Below the pieces are notes generated by a model, which had not been told where the DNA came from, did no database searches, and saw only the letters and a program-made list of their open reading frames with translations. Shown in pieces: positions 23,926-35,830 of a stretch of 64,000 bases of DNA (position 1 is the stretch's first letter; every line of letters starts with the position of its first letter). The position numbers and the translations under genes are program-made. Origin of the DNA: Capitulum mitella (lineage: Eukaryota > Arthropoda > Thecostraca > Pollicipedomorpha > Pollicipedidae); assembly GCA_030062745.1 (NCBI GenBank), contig CP099841.1, forward strand, positions 25,981,398 to 26,045,397, read 5' to 3'.

Positions 23926-24240
23926 CCGTGGGCCAGCGAGAGTCACCTGTTCTCCCCGCCGTCCGTCAGGTCCGCATTGTTGCCCGCGGCGGCCGCGTCC
24001 AAATCTCGATCCTTTTTACTGCCGAGCATCGGCCCATTCCTCCGCGACCAGAGACGGCTCCGGATAATAACCCCAATGAAAAATCCCCGGGGACGAGCGG
24101 GGGAGATTGATTAAAAAGCGGTAATGGCGCGGTCCCCCGCGGAACGGACCGCACGGCCCGCGCCGCGGCCGGCCCGACCGCAGAGCGCGGCGAGGGGGCG
24201 CCGATGAATGGGGGGGCACGTGCGCGCGGGTGATAAAATA
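23926..24240. promoter_or_regulatory. GC-rich island, candidate regulatory
   Basis: Insets include GGATAATAACCCC near 24061 and AGATTGATTAAAAAGCGG near 24104, a Pbx/Hox-like stretch, followed by GGTAATGGCG. Confidence 0.3.
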
Positions 24241-25070
24241 CGACAACATGACACAATGCAGGCAGGAGGGACTCAGCCGGCGCCAGAGAAAGGCACGTCT
24301 GCGCGTGCCGCGTGTCGCGGGAATTGGCCGACGGCAGCCTTTTACATTATTACTCGGCAGCAATCAATGGGGAGAAGGGCTCCGTGATGAAATACCTGCC
24401 GCTTATGGATTTAGGGAGGACTTGCCTTCAGTGGCACATGTCTCACGATATTAAAGCTTAGGCGAAATGGTTAAACAGTCGATGGTCCATGGAGAAGAAG
24501 TTAACGCTCTCGGTGTTTGTGCTTAACACAATTATCTGTTACTCATTATATGTGGATCCTGGTTTATTTTGTAAACGAATCAGTATATACCACTTCCATT
24601 TCAATTGACTCGATATATGTGCTGCTTTGGACCTATTTGTCAATCAAACATACTTCGTAATAAGGCAAGGTATAAAAGCCTTAAGCTCTAATGCCCGGAA
24701 ATAATAAAACGTAGAGAATCATTAACTTAAAAGCAAAAACTTATCATTTCATCATTTTATCATTTACCTTATTACAACAGTCATGCTCACTCAAGCGCTC
24801 AGTTATAATGAAACAAAGACTATGATCCGGACTTCCTGAAACCACAGAATGATTGAAAATGATGGCGTTTTAGATTTAGTGTATATCTTTACCACATGTG
24901 ATATATCCAAAATACTAAATGCTTATGTGCTCCCCATCTTGTCGGGACACTGAGCCCTTGTAATTCTATTATGCCATTCATTTTATCATCTATGCTGTAA
25001 TCTACCTCTGCGTCTCCGAACCGCACAACCTTTCAGGCAGACTTACAAACTTTTCTCGTCGGCTTACTCA
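24241..25070. other. AT-rich intergenic DNA, no gene seen
   Basis: AT-rich sequence without recognisable genes, repeats or motif clusters. Confidence 0.55.
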
Positions 25071-25640
25071 AATCCGGCGGTAAGCCGCGCCGCGTCACGC
25101 CAACCTTTCCGCGCGAAAGAAGGCGGCGTCGGGTGCCGATGAGCGCGTGGCGATCCGCCGCATTGATCCTCGGCGGCACCTCCTCGCGCCTCAACAATCG
25201 CGCGCGTTCAAGCCGCTCGCCCGGCGCCGTAAATCATGCAAATGCAGTCGGCCCGGCGGCGATGCGGCCGACTCCGGGGAGGCGCGGCGACAGTCCAACG
25301 CTCTCAATATTGTCCCCTAATGGAATATGGTAATGCGGCGTCAGTTAGCGCGGCGGCGGGCAGATACGACAGCGGCCGACCTGATTAATACCCCCCGGCC
25401 AGCGATACGGCCGCATAAAGTGCCGGCGGCGCGCCGACGCGGGTCATGCTCGGGAGACCGCAGCGGGCGCGGGGAGACAGAACGCGGGGGGCGGAGACGG
25501 GGCGCGGAGAGCAGAGATAACCGGGAGTCATTTTTCGTCGCCGCGCGCCGCGCGCCGCACTGTCGCCACTTTTTGCTGTCGAGGACAAACGGATGTACTT
25601 GGAGTGCATGTGCGGCGGCTCGATGTCGGTAGACCTGCCC
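25071..25640. promoter_or_regulatory. GC-rich island with POU octamer
   Basis: An exact octamer ATGCAAAT (25236-25243) lies within TAAATCATGCAAAT. CAATATTGTCCCCTAATGG near 25306, GGTAATGCGG near 25329, TGATTAATACC near 25382 and GCATAAAGTGC near 25412 are also present. Confidence 0.4.
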
Positions 25641-26250
25641 CTGTCAGGGCCAAGCCCTTTGGGGCTCTATATCGGTATCAATTTACATAGTAATCACCTG
25701 GCTGAGATGAAACCCCCTTTCAAAAGGGCGGAACCACGGAGCATAGTTTTCATTGGGGTAAGGAAATGGAACATCTGTCATGTCTTTTGATTCGTGAGAA
25801 AATGAAAAACTCCTTCAAGCAATATAAAGAACAAAATTTGAGTCGTCTGCTACCACAATATCCGAAGCAATAGCGAAGACCCAGGAAATACGTTCAACTC
25901 AGTCTTACAAAGTGAAAGCCAACATGAAGCAATATGGTTCTAATGTTTCGGATTTAAAATGTGGGTGCCAAGTTTGCGGAGATACTTTGGTTGATTTCCT
26001 TTAAACAACGCGAAACGCTCTTCGATAATGAAAAGGAGTTAAGCGTTGAGACTATCTCTTTACCAGTTCATTGATCTTAAATATCTTAAATATACTTCGG
26101 TCATTTATAAATTTATATGAAAACAAATATAAAATCGTGACGTTGTAACCAACGAAGCATGCAAAATCGCAGTTTCCACAATTGTGATGTTGCATGCCAA
26201 TGTGGCGCTAGTTTCAATTAGTCAGTAACGTGATATATAAAAGACCATCC
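25641..26250. other. AT-rich intergenic DNA, no gene seen
   Basis: Nothing recognised except a CSL-type CGTGAGAAA at 25793-25801. Confidence 0.5.
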
Positions 26251-27060
26251 TAAAAGCCATCCTCAGTTTCCAGTTCACAAATTCTACCCCTTGGCTCCAA
26301 TCCCCTGTCGCCATCGATAACGCAGTCAGACACGCGCCACGTCAAAACACATCCACCTCGATTCGTCCGCCCGGAGGAAGCACTAAAAAGCCTTCGATAG
26401 CTATTTACGGCGCTCTGTCGCGTCGGCCGGCGGGCGCGGCGGCCCAACATGGCCGCCCGGCGACGGGCGACGCGGCGCGGTCGCGTTAACGGCCGCGACC
26501 CGCGCGCGGGGACGCCCGCGCCGCCGATCCCGCACCAAATCCAGAAAGGCATCCGGCGGCCGGCGCTCCACTCCATCATATTGTCAATACGCTCAATCCG
26601 GGGCTCTAAATCACGTCCCCGCTCGCCGGCCGACGACGGCCGCCAGGTGCTGAATACATAAATCTGGCGGCGGACGCGGCGCGGCCGGCCGGCGACGAAC
26701 CCGGCGCGCCCGCCCGGTCACCGCGGCGCATTTGTCGCCGGCGCGGACGCCGCCGTAATCCCGATATTGTTTGTCATGCAATTAGGCGGCGACGCGGCGC
26801 GCGCCGGCGCGGATGCCCGGCGTGGCTGCGTGGCTTCTTGCGAGCGCTTTTTTAGCCGTAAATCGGCGGCGGCAGACAGCGGGGACGAATTGACGACACG
26901 TTTATGCCTTTTGTCGCGTCCCCGGCCGCGTGCGCGCCCCCAAGGCGGCCGTTTTTACCGCGCGGCCCCCTGAGCCTTTAAAACAGGCGACCGGTTTGCG
27001 CACGCGCGACATCTGGTGTCGAGAAGAATTATGACGCGATCGGCGGTAGCGATGTGTGGC
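26251..27060. promoter_or_regulatory. GC-rich island, candidate regulatory
   Basis: Insets include GAATACATAAATCTGG near 26651, CCGTAATCCCGATATTG near 26753, TCATGCAATTAGG (26774-26786), AGCCGTAAATCGG near 26853 and GCCTTTAAAACAGG near 26973. The POU/homeodomain word TCATGCAA is shared with the island at 25236. Confidence 0.35.
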
Positions 27061-27960
27061 AAATGTTTTGACAGCGGCGGCGGACGGACATGGTGCGTTG
27101 GGGAGTCACATGCCCTGCGGTGTTTGATGACATGCGTTGACTGCCATGTCTTTGGGGATTACGTATAGCAAAGCTGCCCTCGTGAGGTGTGCCATTTTGG
27201 CAGCATTATTTTTTCAAGTCACCATAAGATAAACGGCTTTACCGAAGATGGTTCAAAACCTACGGAAATGTTCCGTTCCAGTATGCGACCGTTTATCAAA
27301 GGAGTTTCTGGCGCGAGTTGCCCATCAGTTGACGTCATCTCGGGCAGACTCGCACCGTCCGCGACCTGCCCGGCTCCGCGGCAGTCCCGCCGGCGCGATG
27401 TCGCGACCGGCGGCGACTGCCGCGCCGGGCGCTGCCCCCGTCGCCGCCATCGCGTCCGGCTGGGAACGGCCGGCGGCGGCCAGGCGGCGGAAACGAACAG
27501 GGGCCAGCCAACCTGGGCAACCTGACCTCCCCGGGCCGGCGACCGCCGGTCACCGCCGGTCACCGGCCGTCGCCGCCGGCCACCGGTGGTCGCCGGCGGT
27601 CACGGACGTCCCGCGGCGGCGCGCACAAAGCCGGCGTCTGCGGCTGTTCCGCGCGCCGTGATTGGGACCTGATCGATCGCCGACGCCACCGGCCATTGTT
27701 CACGCGGAGCACGGGAAAAATGGGCCGTGTCCGGCTTTTTGCGCGGCCCGTCGCCCGTGGGAGGTCACGAGGCGGCGCGGCGCGGCGCCGGGCCGTGATC
27801 CGGGCGGCTCCGAGGCGGGCGGGCGGCGGACGGCGCGGCACGCCGGCCCCGCCGCACAAAAACCCGCACAAAACGGCCGGTCTTAACAGCTAACGTGCGT
27901 TCCACCACCTGGAGCAGCGGTATGATTCGCCGCGGGTAGCGAACGCCTGCTCCGTTGCCG
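27061..27960. other. mixed then GC-rich DNA, no gene seen
   Basis: A GC-rich part (27340-27900) contains the short GGTCAC-type repeats at 27540 and AGGTCACGAGG near 27762. No gene is recognised. Confidence 0.45.
27540..27605. repeat. short CGCCGGTCAC-type repeats
   Basis: CCGCCGGTCA-like decamers recur within the GC-rich island at 27340-27900. They contain GGTCA cores like the intron 2 minisatellite but are shorter. Confidence 0.5.
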
Positions 27961-28770
27961 CACAAAAAGAATGCGTGGTGGTTTGCCTCGATTGTTTAGA
28001 GCGGAGGCAGATTGACATTTATGCTGGCTGAAGTTGATGCGCCTAACAGCGGGAGCGGATAGCTGAGATGTTTGCTATGGTTTAGTGAGCCTCAGGCTCA
28101 TAGGTGGGCCCAAGGGTGGGAGCCGTGGACACGGATTTTCGCCCTCTTTCTCCTTTTGGTCGTTGTTGGTGGGAACGATAACTGGTCATTAGGTATTTAG
28201 GCATAGCTAGTCGCAGACTATTAAAAAGGCAATAAATAGACTAGCTATGTAAGCACAAAAACTGTTATAAACTGATACCCGAGCCTCGATTGGTTTTCCA
28301 TATTTTTACTCATTAGGTAAAACTACGATTGAAATCACTTGGGATTCACCTGGGGCTTGATGGAGCCAAGGCCTGGACGTCAGAGGTTTGTGTGCTCTGT
28401 TTGGGTCAACAGTGAAAACAAAATAATATTCCCTGCTATTCCCTGCTGTTGCCTCCCATCAAATCGTGCCTGTAAGGTCAGAGATATAGCCAAAATATTC
28501 GTCGAAAAGTGATTTCTGGCCGGTTGATAGTCATCGTGCTGCATAGCACGGTTTGATGGCAAATTGTAAATTTTCTTTTTCCTTAACTAAATCAGATATT
28601 TTTGTCCAATTAATTTTAGTGGGCTTTTTTACGATTGCATGAGCTTCGGTCACGAGCTGGTTGATAATACCCTGGAATAACTGAGTTGGACCTTTCCTTA
28701 TTTTCCCAGCTCAAGGATCACTCCAATGCTAAACTTTCCAAAAAAGGACTAATTCAGCACAAGTTCCTGG
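27961..28770. other. AT-rich intergenic DNA, no gene seen
   Basis: The inverted repeat at 28202-28249 and a tandem pair of ATTCCCTGCT-like words near 28427-28450 are the only structures noted. Confidence 0.5.
28202..28249. repeat. 11-bp inverted repeat
   Basis: CATAGCTAGTC (28202-28212) and its complement GACTAGCTATG (28239-28249) flank 26 AT-rich bases. Confidence 0.65.
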
Positions 28771-29500
28771 TGACGAATCTGATGCCTGATGTTTCTAAGT
28801 GTTCCCTTCAGGCCGTCAGCGGCGGGTGGTAAAAGTGCCTGTTCAAAGCTGTTGGCCGCCGCGCCTCGCGTGCTGGGCCTAACAGCCCGCCGAGTGCAGC
28901 GTTCCCCGGCGGGTCCGCGTGAGAACTCAGACTTGCACCACGTTGTCACCCATTTACTGCGTGCCCATCAGCGGCCCCGCGATGCATGCCTCGTCATTAT
29001 CACGAACTGCCACGGGGGCGGTGTGGGTCCCAAATCAACGCGGTCGTTCAGGTGATGAAGGCAGATGGACGGACGGCGGGGATGGAGGGGCGTGGACCGT
29101 GGAGGAGGACACACGTGGGCGAGCCGGTGAGACCCGACCCGTTTCGCCTGGTTGGGCGCAGGGTAATTGTTGTTGTTACTGTTTACTCCCCTCCCGCCCC
29201 AGGGCGTTCCCAGACTCTGATCTTATGACCCCAGGTAAAAAACGGCCAGCGCCCGGCGACGGCACGAAGGGTCATATTACCCGGGCCCACAATGCCCGCG
29301 CGGACCTAATTGCAACGGTGCGTGGAGGTCATTTTCTTCCAGGAAATCTTCAGGCGGAGGAAATGGGCCGACGCTAATTCCATAATAATGACACGGCATG
29401 GCTGCCGCCAGGGTCTGGCGCCGGTGTCCGCGTCAAATAAATAAGCCGGCCATGGCAGATAAGCCTGATCTGATATCGCACCTGGGCGGCTCGGCCGCTG
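28771..29500. promoter_or_regulatory. GC-rich island, candidate regulatory
   Basis: It contains a CSL site (CGTGAGAAC, 28918-28926), CCTAATTGCAACGG near 29305, CGCTAATTCCATAATAATG near 29373 and GTCAAATAAATAAGCCGG near 29432. Confidence 0.35.
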
Positions 29501-29935
29501 CGTACGCTATAGACCCCTTTGATACAATCTGAATAGCTGTCATAAACAATATGGTACACGAAAATCACTCCCACCCACCAATCCCCCTTTTTATTGCGCG
29601 GGCCAGGGCAAAGCCGGGCAAACAAAAACAGGCCGCCGCTCTGGCCGGCCGTCGGACGGCCGGAGCGGCCGGCGGCGGCGCCCCGGCACCGGAAGCGGCC
29701 AGCGCGTGCCGCGGGCTGGGTCAGAGGTCAGAGGTCACTCTGCCGGGCCAAATGGAAGCGGCAAGAAGCCGCTGTCGGCGGAGCGGGAAACAATGTCCGG
29801 CGAACGCTAGTTGAGCCGTGCGTGACGCCATCAATCACGACCCGAACTGTCGCCGCGGCCATTATCTTTCTTTTTCTGCTTCAAAAAGATGAAGGATTGG
29901 GTGCACTAAATAAAGGGAGCGTCATCAGTCCATAG
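29501..29935. promoter_or_regulatory. GC-rich island carrying the triple DR1
   Basis: Besides the triple DR1 (29718-29737) it contains CCATCAATCACGACCC near 29828 and GCCATTATCTTTC near 29858. CpG content is high throughout. Confidence 0.45.
29718..29737 (+). promoter_or_regulatory. triple DR1 nuclear-receptor response element
   Basis: GGGTCA, AGGTCA and AGGTCA follow each other with single-base spacers, giving two overlapping DR1 elements. DR1 is the arrangement favoured by COUP-TF, HNF4 and RXR-class receptors. It lies in a GC-rich island about 19 kb upstream of the gene. One DR1 of this quality is expected about 0.03 times in a window this size with uniform bases, so a triple is very unlikely by chance. 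Confidence 0.6.
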
Positions 29936-30400
29936 TCGGCCGCACGGTGGGCTCCATTTCGAACGCGCTAAATGCCCTGAATGGCAGATTTACCGAGATC
30001 AAAAGCCGGATAGGAGAGAAATGTGGAAGGAATGAAAAGGCGAACAAGGGATGAACAGGAAAAACATACGGAACGCTGGAAGGAAAGATAAATGATGGCT
30101 GCTGAGGACAAAGGGCGAGCACAGTCAGACTTGGTTGTTTACGAGAGTATTAAGCAGTGGCTACCCATTACGGAGAATAATTAAGACGATGATGCCTGTA
30201 GTTCGTTGGTGAGCTGGTTTATGGTAATGCACGTTTGCCAGCATGTTGCACAGGGCTCGTGAGGCTCGACCGATCTTTTCAACCAGGCCAAGACCGATCG
30301 TTGCACTGATGCATCACTGATACGACATCACGTATCACTGGCGTACCATAGCCGCAGTCGGCCTGCCATGAACCATGACCCGAACTTTCCTCGCTGGTCG

Positions 30401-30960
30401 TAGTCGGGTGGAACTGTCGCGGAGTGCCCCTCCGCGAGCCGCCAGGCCCCGCAGCCGCCGGGAGTGTGGATCACGTGGATCACGCAGGTCGGGCGCGCGG
30501 ATCACGTGACCGTCGCGGCGCCCGTCCGTGCGTCCGTCGGCCCGTCGGCGCGCGGTCGTGTGGGAGACGGGCCGGCTCGCCCTCATTCATCATTCATCGC
30601 CCATATGCCACAGAGCGGGCAGACTCAGAGCCCGTCATTAGAGTTTTTACGGGGCGGCGGCGGCGCGCGGGCGGCGGCGCGCCACCGCGCGGTCCGGCCG
30701 ACATCTGGCCGCCGCCGCCGCGACATCCGCCCTGCCCGCATTCTCCGTCATTTGTGTTTTCTCGAAATGACCGGAGCGGCGCGGCCCGGTCGGTTTTTGC
30801 TGGCGCGCCGGGCATTAGAAATCGTAAAGGATGCGCCGCGCGGACGATTCTCCCATGCGCCGGCGCCCGCAAGCATCGCATATGCTGCGCGGAGCACTTA
30901 GACCAATTACGGACCGGCTTCGGGTGTCCATTAACGAATAAAAGGACCATGTTTCAAAAT
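30401..30960. promoter_or_regulatory. GC-rich island with repeated E-boxes
   Basis: CACGTG occurs at 30472-30477 and 30503-30508, each within GGATCACGTG, with a third GGATCACG between them. CGTCATTAGAG near 30632, CCAATTACGG near 30903 and CCATTAACGAATAAAAGG near 30928 are also present. Confidence 0.35.
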
Positions 30961-33290
30961 TGGGAAAGGGTCATCAGAGGGGAGGTGAGTCTTTTGCGGA
31001 GGACCTGCGTGAAAATCCTTCACCGCAAATGGAGATTTTATTATTCAAAGCCAGTATTTTGAGAATCCTGAACGCCAGCATTGAGACAGGCTTTTGGGGT
31101 TTTGGACCTTGGTTGTTTCAAGCACGGGTGTAGGACGGCAAAATGAGGAAACAGGGCATTTGAAAATCGCCCAGAACTCCAAAAAGCTAGGATGAACCGC
31201 AACCGAAAAGCGTCTTTCTCTGCGAATTCGGGCCACGTCCCATCTCGAACACGTGCATTTGGAACTCATATGATTTAAGCATTTCACATTCTAGAAACTG
31301 GCCGCAGTTTTCTGCGGACATCATTGTCAAGGTTGACAGAGGACCTACCAATTTCTGAAATGGTAAGCCACTGGCTCTGCTCATCCCATGGGTGCCTGCT
31401 GCCTCTGCATACGATTCTAAGTGTCTGTTTTATGGTTCAGAAATATATTCTTCCAGGCTATCACGGAAGACCAGAAGCTATGTTTAGAACCATGACATAC
31501 ATCGCCTATTGTTTGCATATGGGAAATAATTTCTTTAGAATGACAAAAGGTTCTTCAATCTACCTTCTTTCCTGTGTATCCGGTTGAATGCAACAAGAAA
31601 GTCAATATAGATTTGCAACGTTTAATTGGCATTTGGGATAGCACACAGATGGAACAGGAGTCATGGCACATGCTCTGAAAATCCCAGTGCCCTCCCACTT
31701 TTTGCGCGTGGTAGGGCTCGTCGTTGCACTCCAAGGTTCATCGAACAAACGCCGTGTAAGAAACTGGGAAGACTCAATAAACCGCTCAAAGTGCAGCACG
31801 TCCATGCTGTATATAAGTGTTTATCGTTAGTATACTATACCAAGACGGATTTTTTTTGCCCATGAGATGAATTATGAGAATACGCACTACATACGCTATT
31901 GACAAGGAGATGTGGCCGTTAAAAAAAACTTGGAGTTAAAGATGTCTTTCATTGCTGTTTCCGTGCTTTTGGTTGCATGGCATAGGTTTGTTTATTTTTG
32001 GAGAAGGAGACAACGGAGGAACAAATGATTGTAGGGTTATCATTTACCTATTTAATTACGCCCCAACACGCTTGTTCATGACGTTCGAGATCTACACCAA
32101 CCCACTTTGTTAAAAAAAAGTACTTTTTATTCTTGCTCCTTGCATAAAACGCTTTCCACAGCTATCATATTCATTGAAATAACTATATCGTTTCATTTTC
32201 CAAAATAACAAATATGACAAAGTTATTCATCCATAAAGAAACATTCACTTCTGAGGCATGAAAGCAGCGCAGATCTTATTTAAAAAGGCCGTTGCACTTT
32301 TTCTTGTACAAGAATTGGCAGCTGTTGATGATACACCACATAAAGAGCATTTAGATGCAATTGCTGAGTGTTTATTCTTAAACTGTGAATAAAACCAAGT
32401 ATGGAGCATGATTGTTTAGATGTGGAGTAATGAACCTAGAAGCGACTTTATTTTTTGTTCACATCTGAACAACAAAGAAAGCCGCTTGAACAGGAAATGC
32501 AACAAGCGTTTTAACAAGAACATATGTTTTCTTGTTACAATGCAAAATATATGAGTATCAGGAGTAATTCGTAATTTAAATCAAATATTTTTACGCATTT
32601 CCAGGCACATAGGTATGCTGATGTCTGATGCTTCACTTTATTGCATGACCAATGACCGCGGGCCGTAAATCCGGGTAGACAAACCGCTTAAGTCGATGAC
32701 AGGCAAACCCTCACAAAACAGTTTGTTTTAGACAACGTGAGCAAATAACCCCCACACTCCATTACCAAAGTCCATCTATTTGTCAGCATCCAAGTCCACA
32801 AGCTCTCTTAGTCACTCGGGTATGGCAGTTTTGAGATATTGTGTGTCGCAGACAAAGTGAATGTTCTAGACTCTAGGCTGGCGACAATCCGCAGCAGCTT
32901 TTACGACCTCTGCACGGGACATTGCAGGCCAGCACTTGGGATTAGTTGGATGAAATATATAGCATGCATGATGACTTGGAACTAGATGTCATCACACTGT
33001 TCTTCTTTACCTCTCGAGCATTGATGGTGCTAGTTTATTTTTCACGAGATGGGATTCCCTTTTTTATACCGGTGTTTTGCCTGTCTACTAATTGCTGCGG
33101 ATGTTATAGCACATCGCGCATGTTACTGTCATATCGTTTCCAGGCAAACTATTAGAATAACCCAAGTTACCTTATTTATGCAGCCACAGCATCATGTAAG
33201 TACATGCTTCAGTTCGTAACGTTTTTGCCCAGCTTCTGATACGTATAAACGTTGTCCAAAAAACACCCACGATGCCCCTTCGCTGAGCAC
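30961..33290. other. AT-rich intergenic DNA, no gene seen
   Basis: About 2.3 kb of AT-rich sequence has no recognisable gene, repeat or motif cluster. Confidence 0.55.
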
Positions 33291-34580
33291 GATGGCCCTG
33301 CTCCTGACATCCGAACGCGTCGCAATCTCGGCGGGCAATCTCCGTTTTTCAGGGCGTTCGCCGGAAGAGATCAGCGTGCTTGTTGCCTCCCGGACTCAGC
33401 TCGGCATAATAAGCGGGCGCGGTAAAAACGGAGAGACATCGGTACACTGCAATTTGGTGCGGCGATGAACGGACCGCCAGAAAATTACAAACGCACAAAA
33501 ACGCCCCGGGGATGGCTGTCATGCCCGGGAATGTCTTTATTGTCACATAAACCGGGCAGAGACGCCGGCGCGCTCTGAGAAACGGACGCCCGGCCGGGCT
33601 GAAGCCGCAATGGAACGGAAGGGGGCATTTTTGGCCTGCAGCCGCGCCCGGAACGAGCTTCGTATGACAATGGTACTCCAAATTGGCTGCGACGCTAACT
33701 GGGTGCTCGTTCGGGCTTTAGGAGGCAAGACGAGTGCCATTTTTTAACGTCTGCATCTCCGTGAAGAGAACAAACAGCGTAAAAAGGTGGTGTTAAGTTC
33801 CACGGGCCTGCTGTTGATAACACGAGACAGTGTTTCCAGTTGCGACTGCGGGTTCCGGATTGCAGCTTGTCCTGTTTTCTTTCTTGCAATGACATGTGAC
33901 GGAATAATGCAAAACTTTTCGACGTTTACCACGTTCAGAGCGATGACGGATTACTCGGCGCGCGGAAACATCACCGCCGGCCGAGCCAAACGTCGGCCCC
34001 TGTTTCTTCTCCGCAGCCGTGTTTACTTTCGGGGCGTTCGGACAACCACCGCCTGTCGCCCCCCGTCCGTCGTCCGCCCCTATCTATAACATTGCATTCC
34101 CGCAATTCCTCTCCGTCTGCCGGTGAGAATGTGGGCATTTTCGGCATTGCTCGGCTCCACATGAGCTCCGTCGGCTCGGGGAGCAGCGAAGGGGTTCGCG
34201 GCTGGCCACTCAATCACCGGACCAGAAGAAAACACGGCTCACCTAGGGGGAGAGCGGCTCCCCCCGGTTCCCACGCTGACCCCCGGCCGGGGCGCCGCCG
34301 ACGGGGGCCCGCCGCGAGATGCAGAGGAACGTGAGAAGGCTGGTGATTGAGGGGTGCTCAAAATTGGAGCACCCGCCACGACGGCAGGGCCCTCAGCCCT
34401 GTGCCGGAGATGTGTGGACGTGTGGGACATGTCTGGGCTAAGACGATGCTCCCCAGGATGAGAAGCTATTTGGGTGGAATGCGCGCGAAACCGACGGGAC
34501 GCGGGATGAAAACCAGACGGGAAACGTTCGCAGAAATTTATTGTGGCTTCAGAAAATGTATGACATACTAGGCCTGCACA
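33291..34580. other. mixed DNA with moderate GC islands
   Basis: A CSL site (GTTCCCACG, 34267-34275) lies in a GC-rich patch. The surrounding 13-mer GTTCCCACGCTGA is identical to that at 868-880. No gene is recognised. Confidence 0.45.
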
Positions 34581-35030
34581 TAGGGATGATGCGGGTCGTG
34601 GATTTTTTCATTTCCATTCGTTCATAAAAGATAGCATGAAGAAATACGAGCAGCCGATTGACACGCAAAGAAAAAAACCTAAAGAACGCCAGAGCCAGAG
34701 GAGCATGCAGCTAACACCTAACCTAACGTTTATTTCTGATGTGACTCTCTGCCATCAAAAACGGGAACAGTATTCTTACGTGGAATCAACTAACGCAGCG
34801 TACCCTCAAAGATACGGCTGGATCTTCCGTTGAAAAGGAAAGAGAGTTTCCAAAAGTTTAGATCCAGACTGGAGTAACTTTTGAGAACGAAAGATGGAAA
34901 AGGTGACAATCGGCTTCTGTAACTATAAACCCGCGCTTTCCCCCTGCTTCCTAACCATGCTTGCATTAGCCAATAACAATATACTTTAATGGAGACCAGA
35001 TAAACAGAGAAACATGCCTTATTCGTCCCC

Positions 35031-35830
35031 AGTATCTAACCATTTCCATCCGTTCCGGGAGGCGGCTGACCTTGCCCTCTGAGGCCCGGACTTTGACCCG
35101 ACTGGTACCGGAACGGTCCGGGCCGGGCGCCGCCCGCCGAGCCGCCGCCACCGCTGACCGACTGTCGAGGGCCTCGACCACCACCGGCGGCCCGCTCCGC
35201 ATTGTTTGCACTACAATCCAGCATTATAAACAAAAACAATGGCCGCGAGGTATCATAACAGGCCGGCTAATTGCCGGCGGGACGGTTTGTTTTCTCTCGG
35301 GCCGGCCGGTGGCGGCGGCTCGTCGGAGCGCGCGCGGCCGCGACCCGCGACCCCCACGACCGCCGCCGCCGTCGCCGGCGACGCGCTGAAAAACGAGCTG
35401 GTCAGCGGCGGCGATCGGCGGCGGGCGGGGCGGGGGCGGCCGACACCCGAGTCGCCGGCGGCGGGGCGCAATAATAAATAGGCCGGCGCGGCGGCGTCCT
35501 GTGGGAACGCGGCCCCGGTCCGCACAGGTGGCTGAGAAGTGGCCGGCCTTTTCCAGGCGCGGTCGTCCATCATCGGCCCGTGTCGCCGGGCCGCGGCCGG
35601 AGCAGATGGCCGGGGCCGGCGACACGGGCGGCGCGCCGGCCCGTCGGCGCCGGCGGCCCGGCCCCCCGGGCGCCGTCGCCGCCGTCGGCGGGCCGCCGCA
35701 GGGCTGGCGGCGCGTCGGTCCGGGCAGCTGAGAGCCGACGGCGGCGAGCTGGCGGGGCTCCCGCGCCGTGGACTCGGCGAGCGAGCGTGCCGAGTCAGCC
35801 GCGACTCTGCTGAGTCACTCGCGCCATGAT
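35031..35830. promoter_or_regulatory. GC-rich island with Fox, Sox and CSL motifs
   Basis: TATAAACA (35225-35232, forkhead-like) and AACAATGG (35235-35242, Sox-like) lie two bases apart. GGCTAATTGCCGG follows near 35267, AATAATAAATAGG near 35470 and a CSL site TGTGGGAAC at 35500-35508. TGACCTTGCCCT (35067-35078) is a DR0-like half-site pair. Confidence 0.45.
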
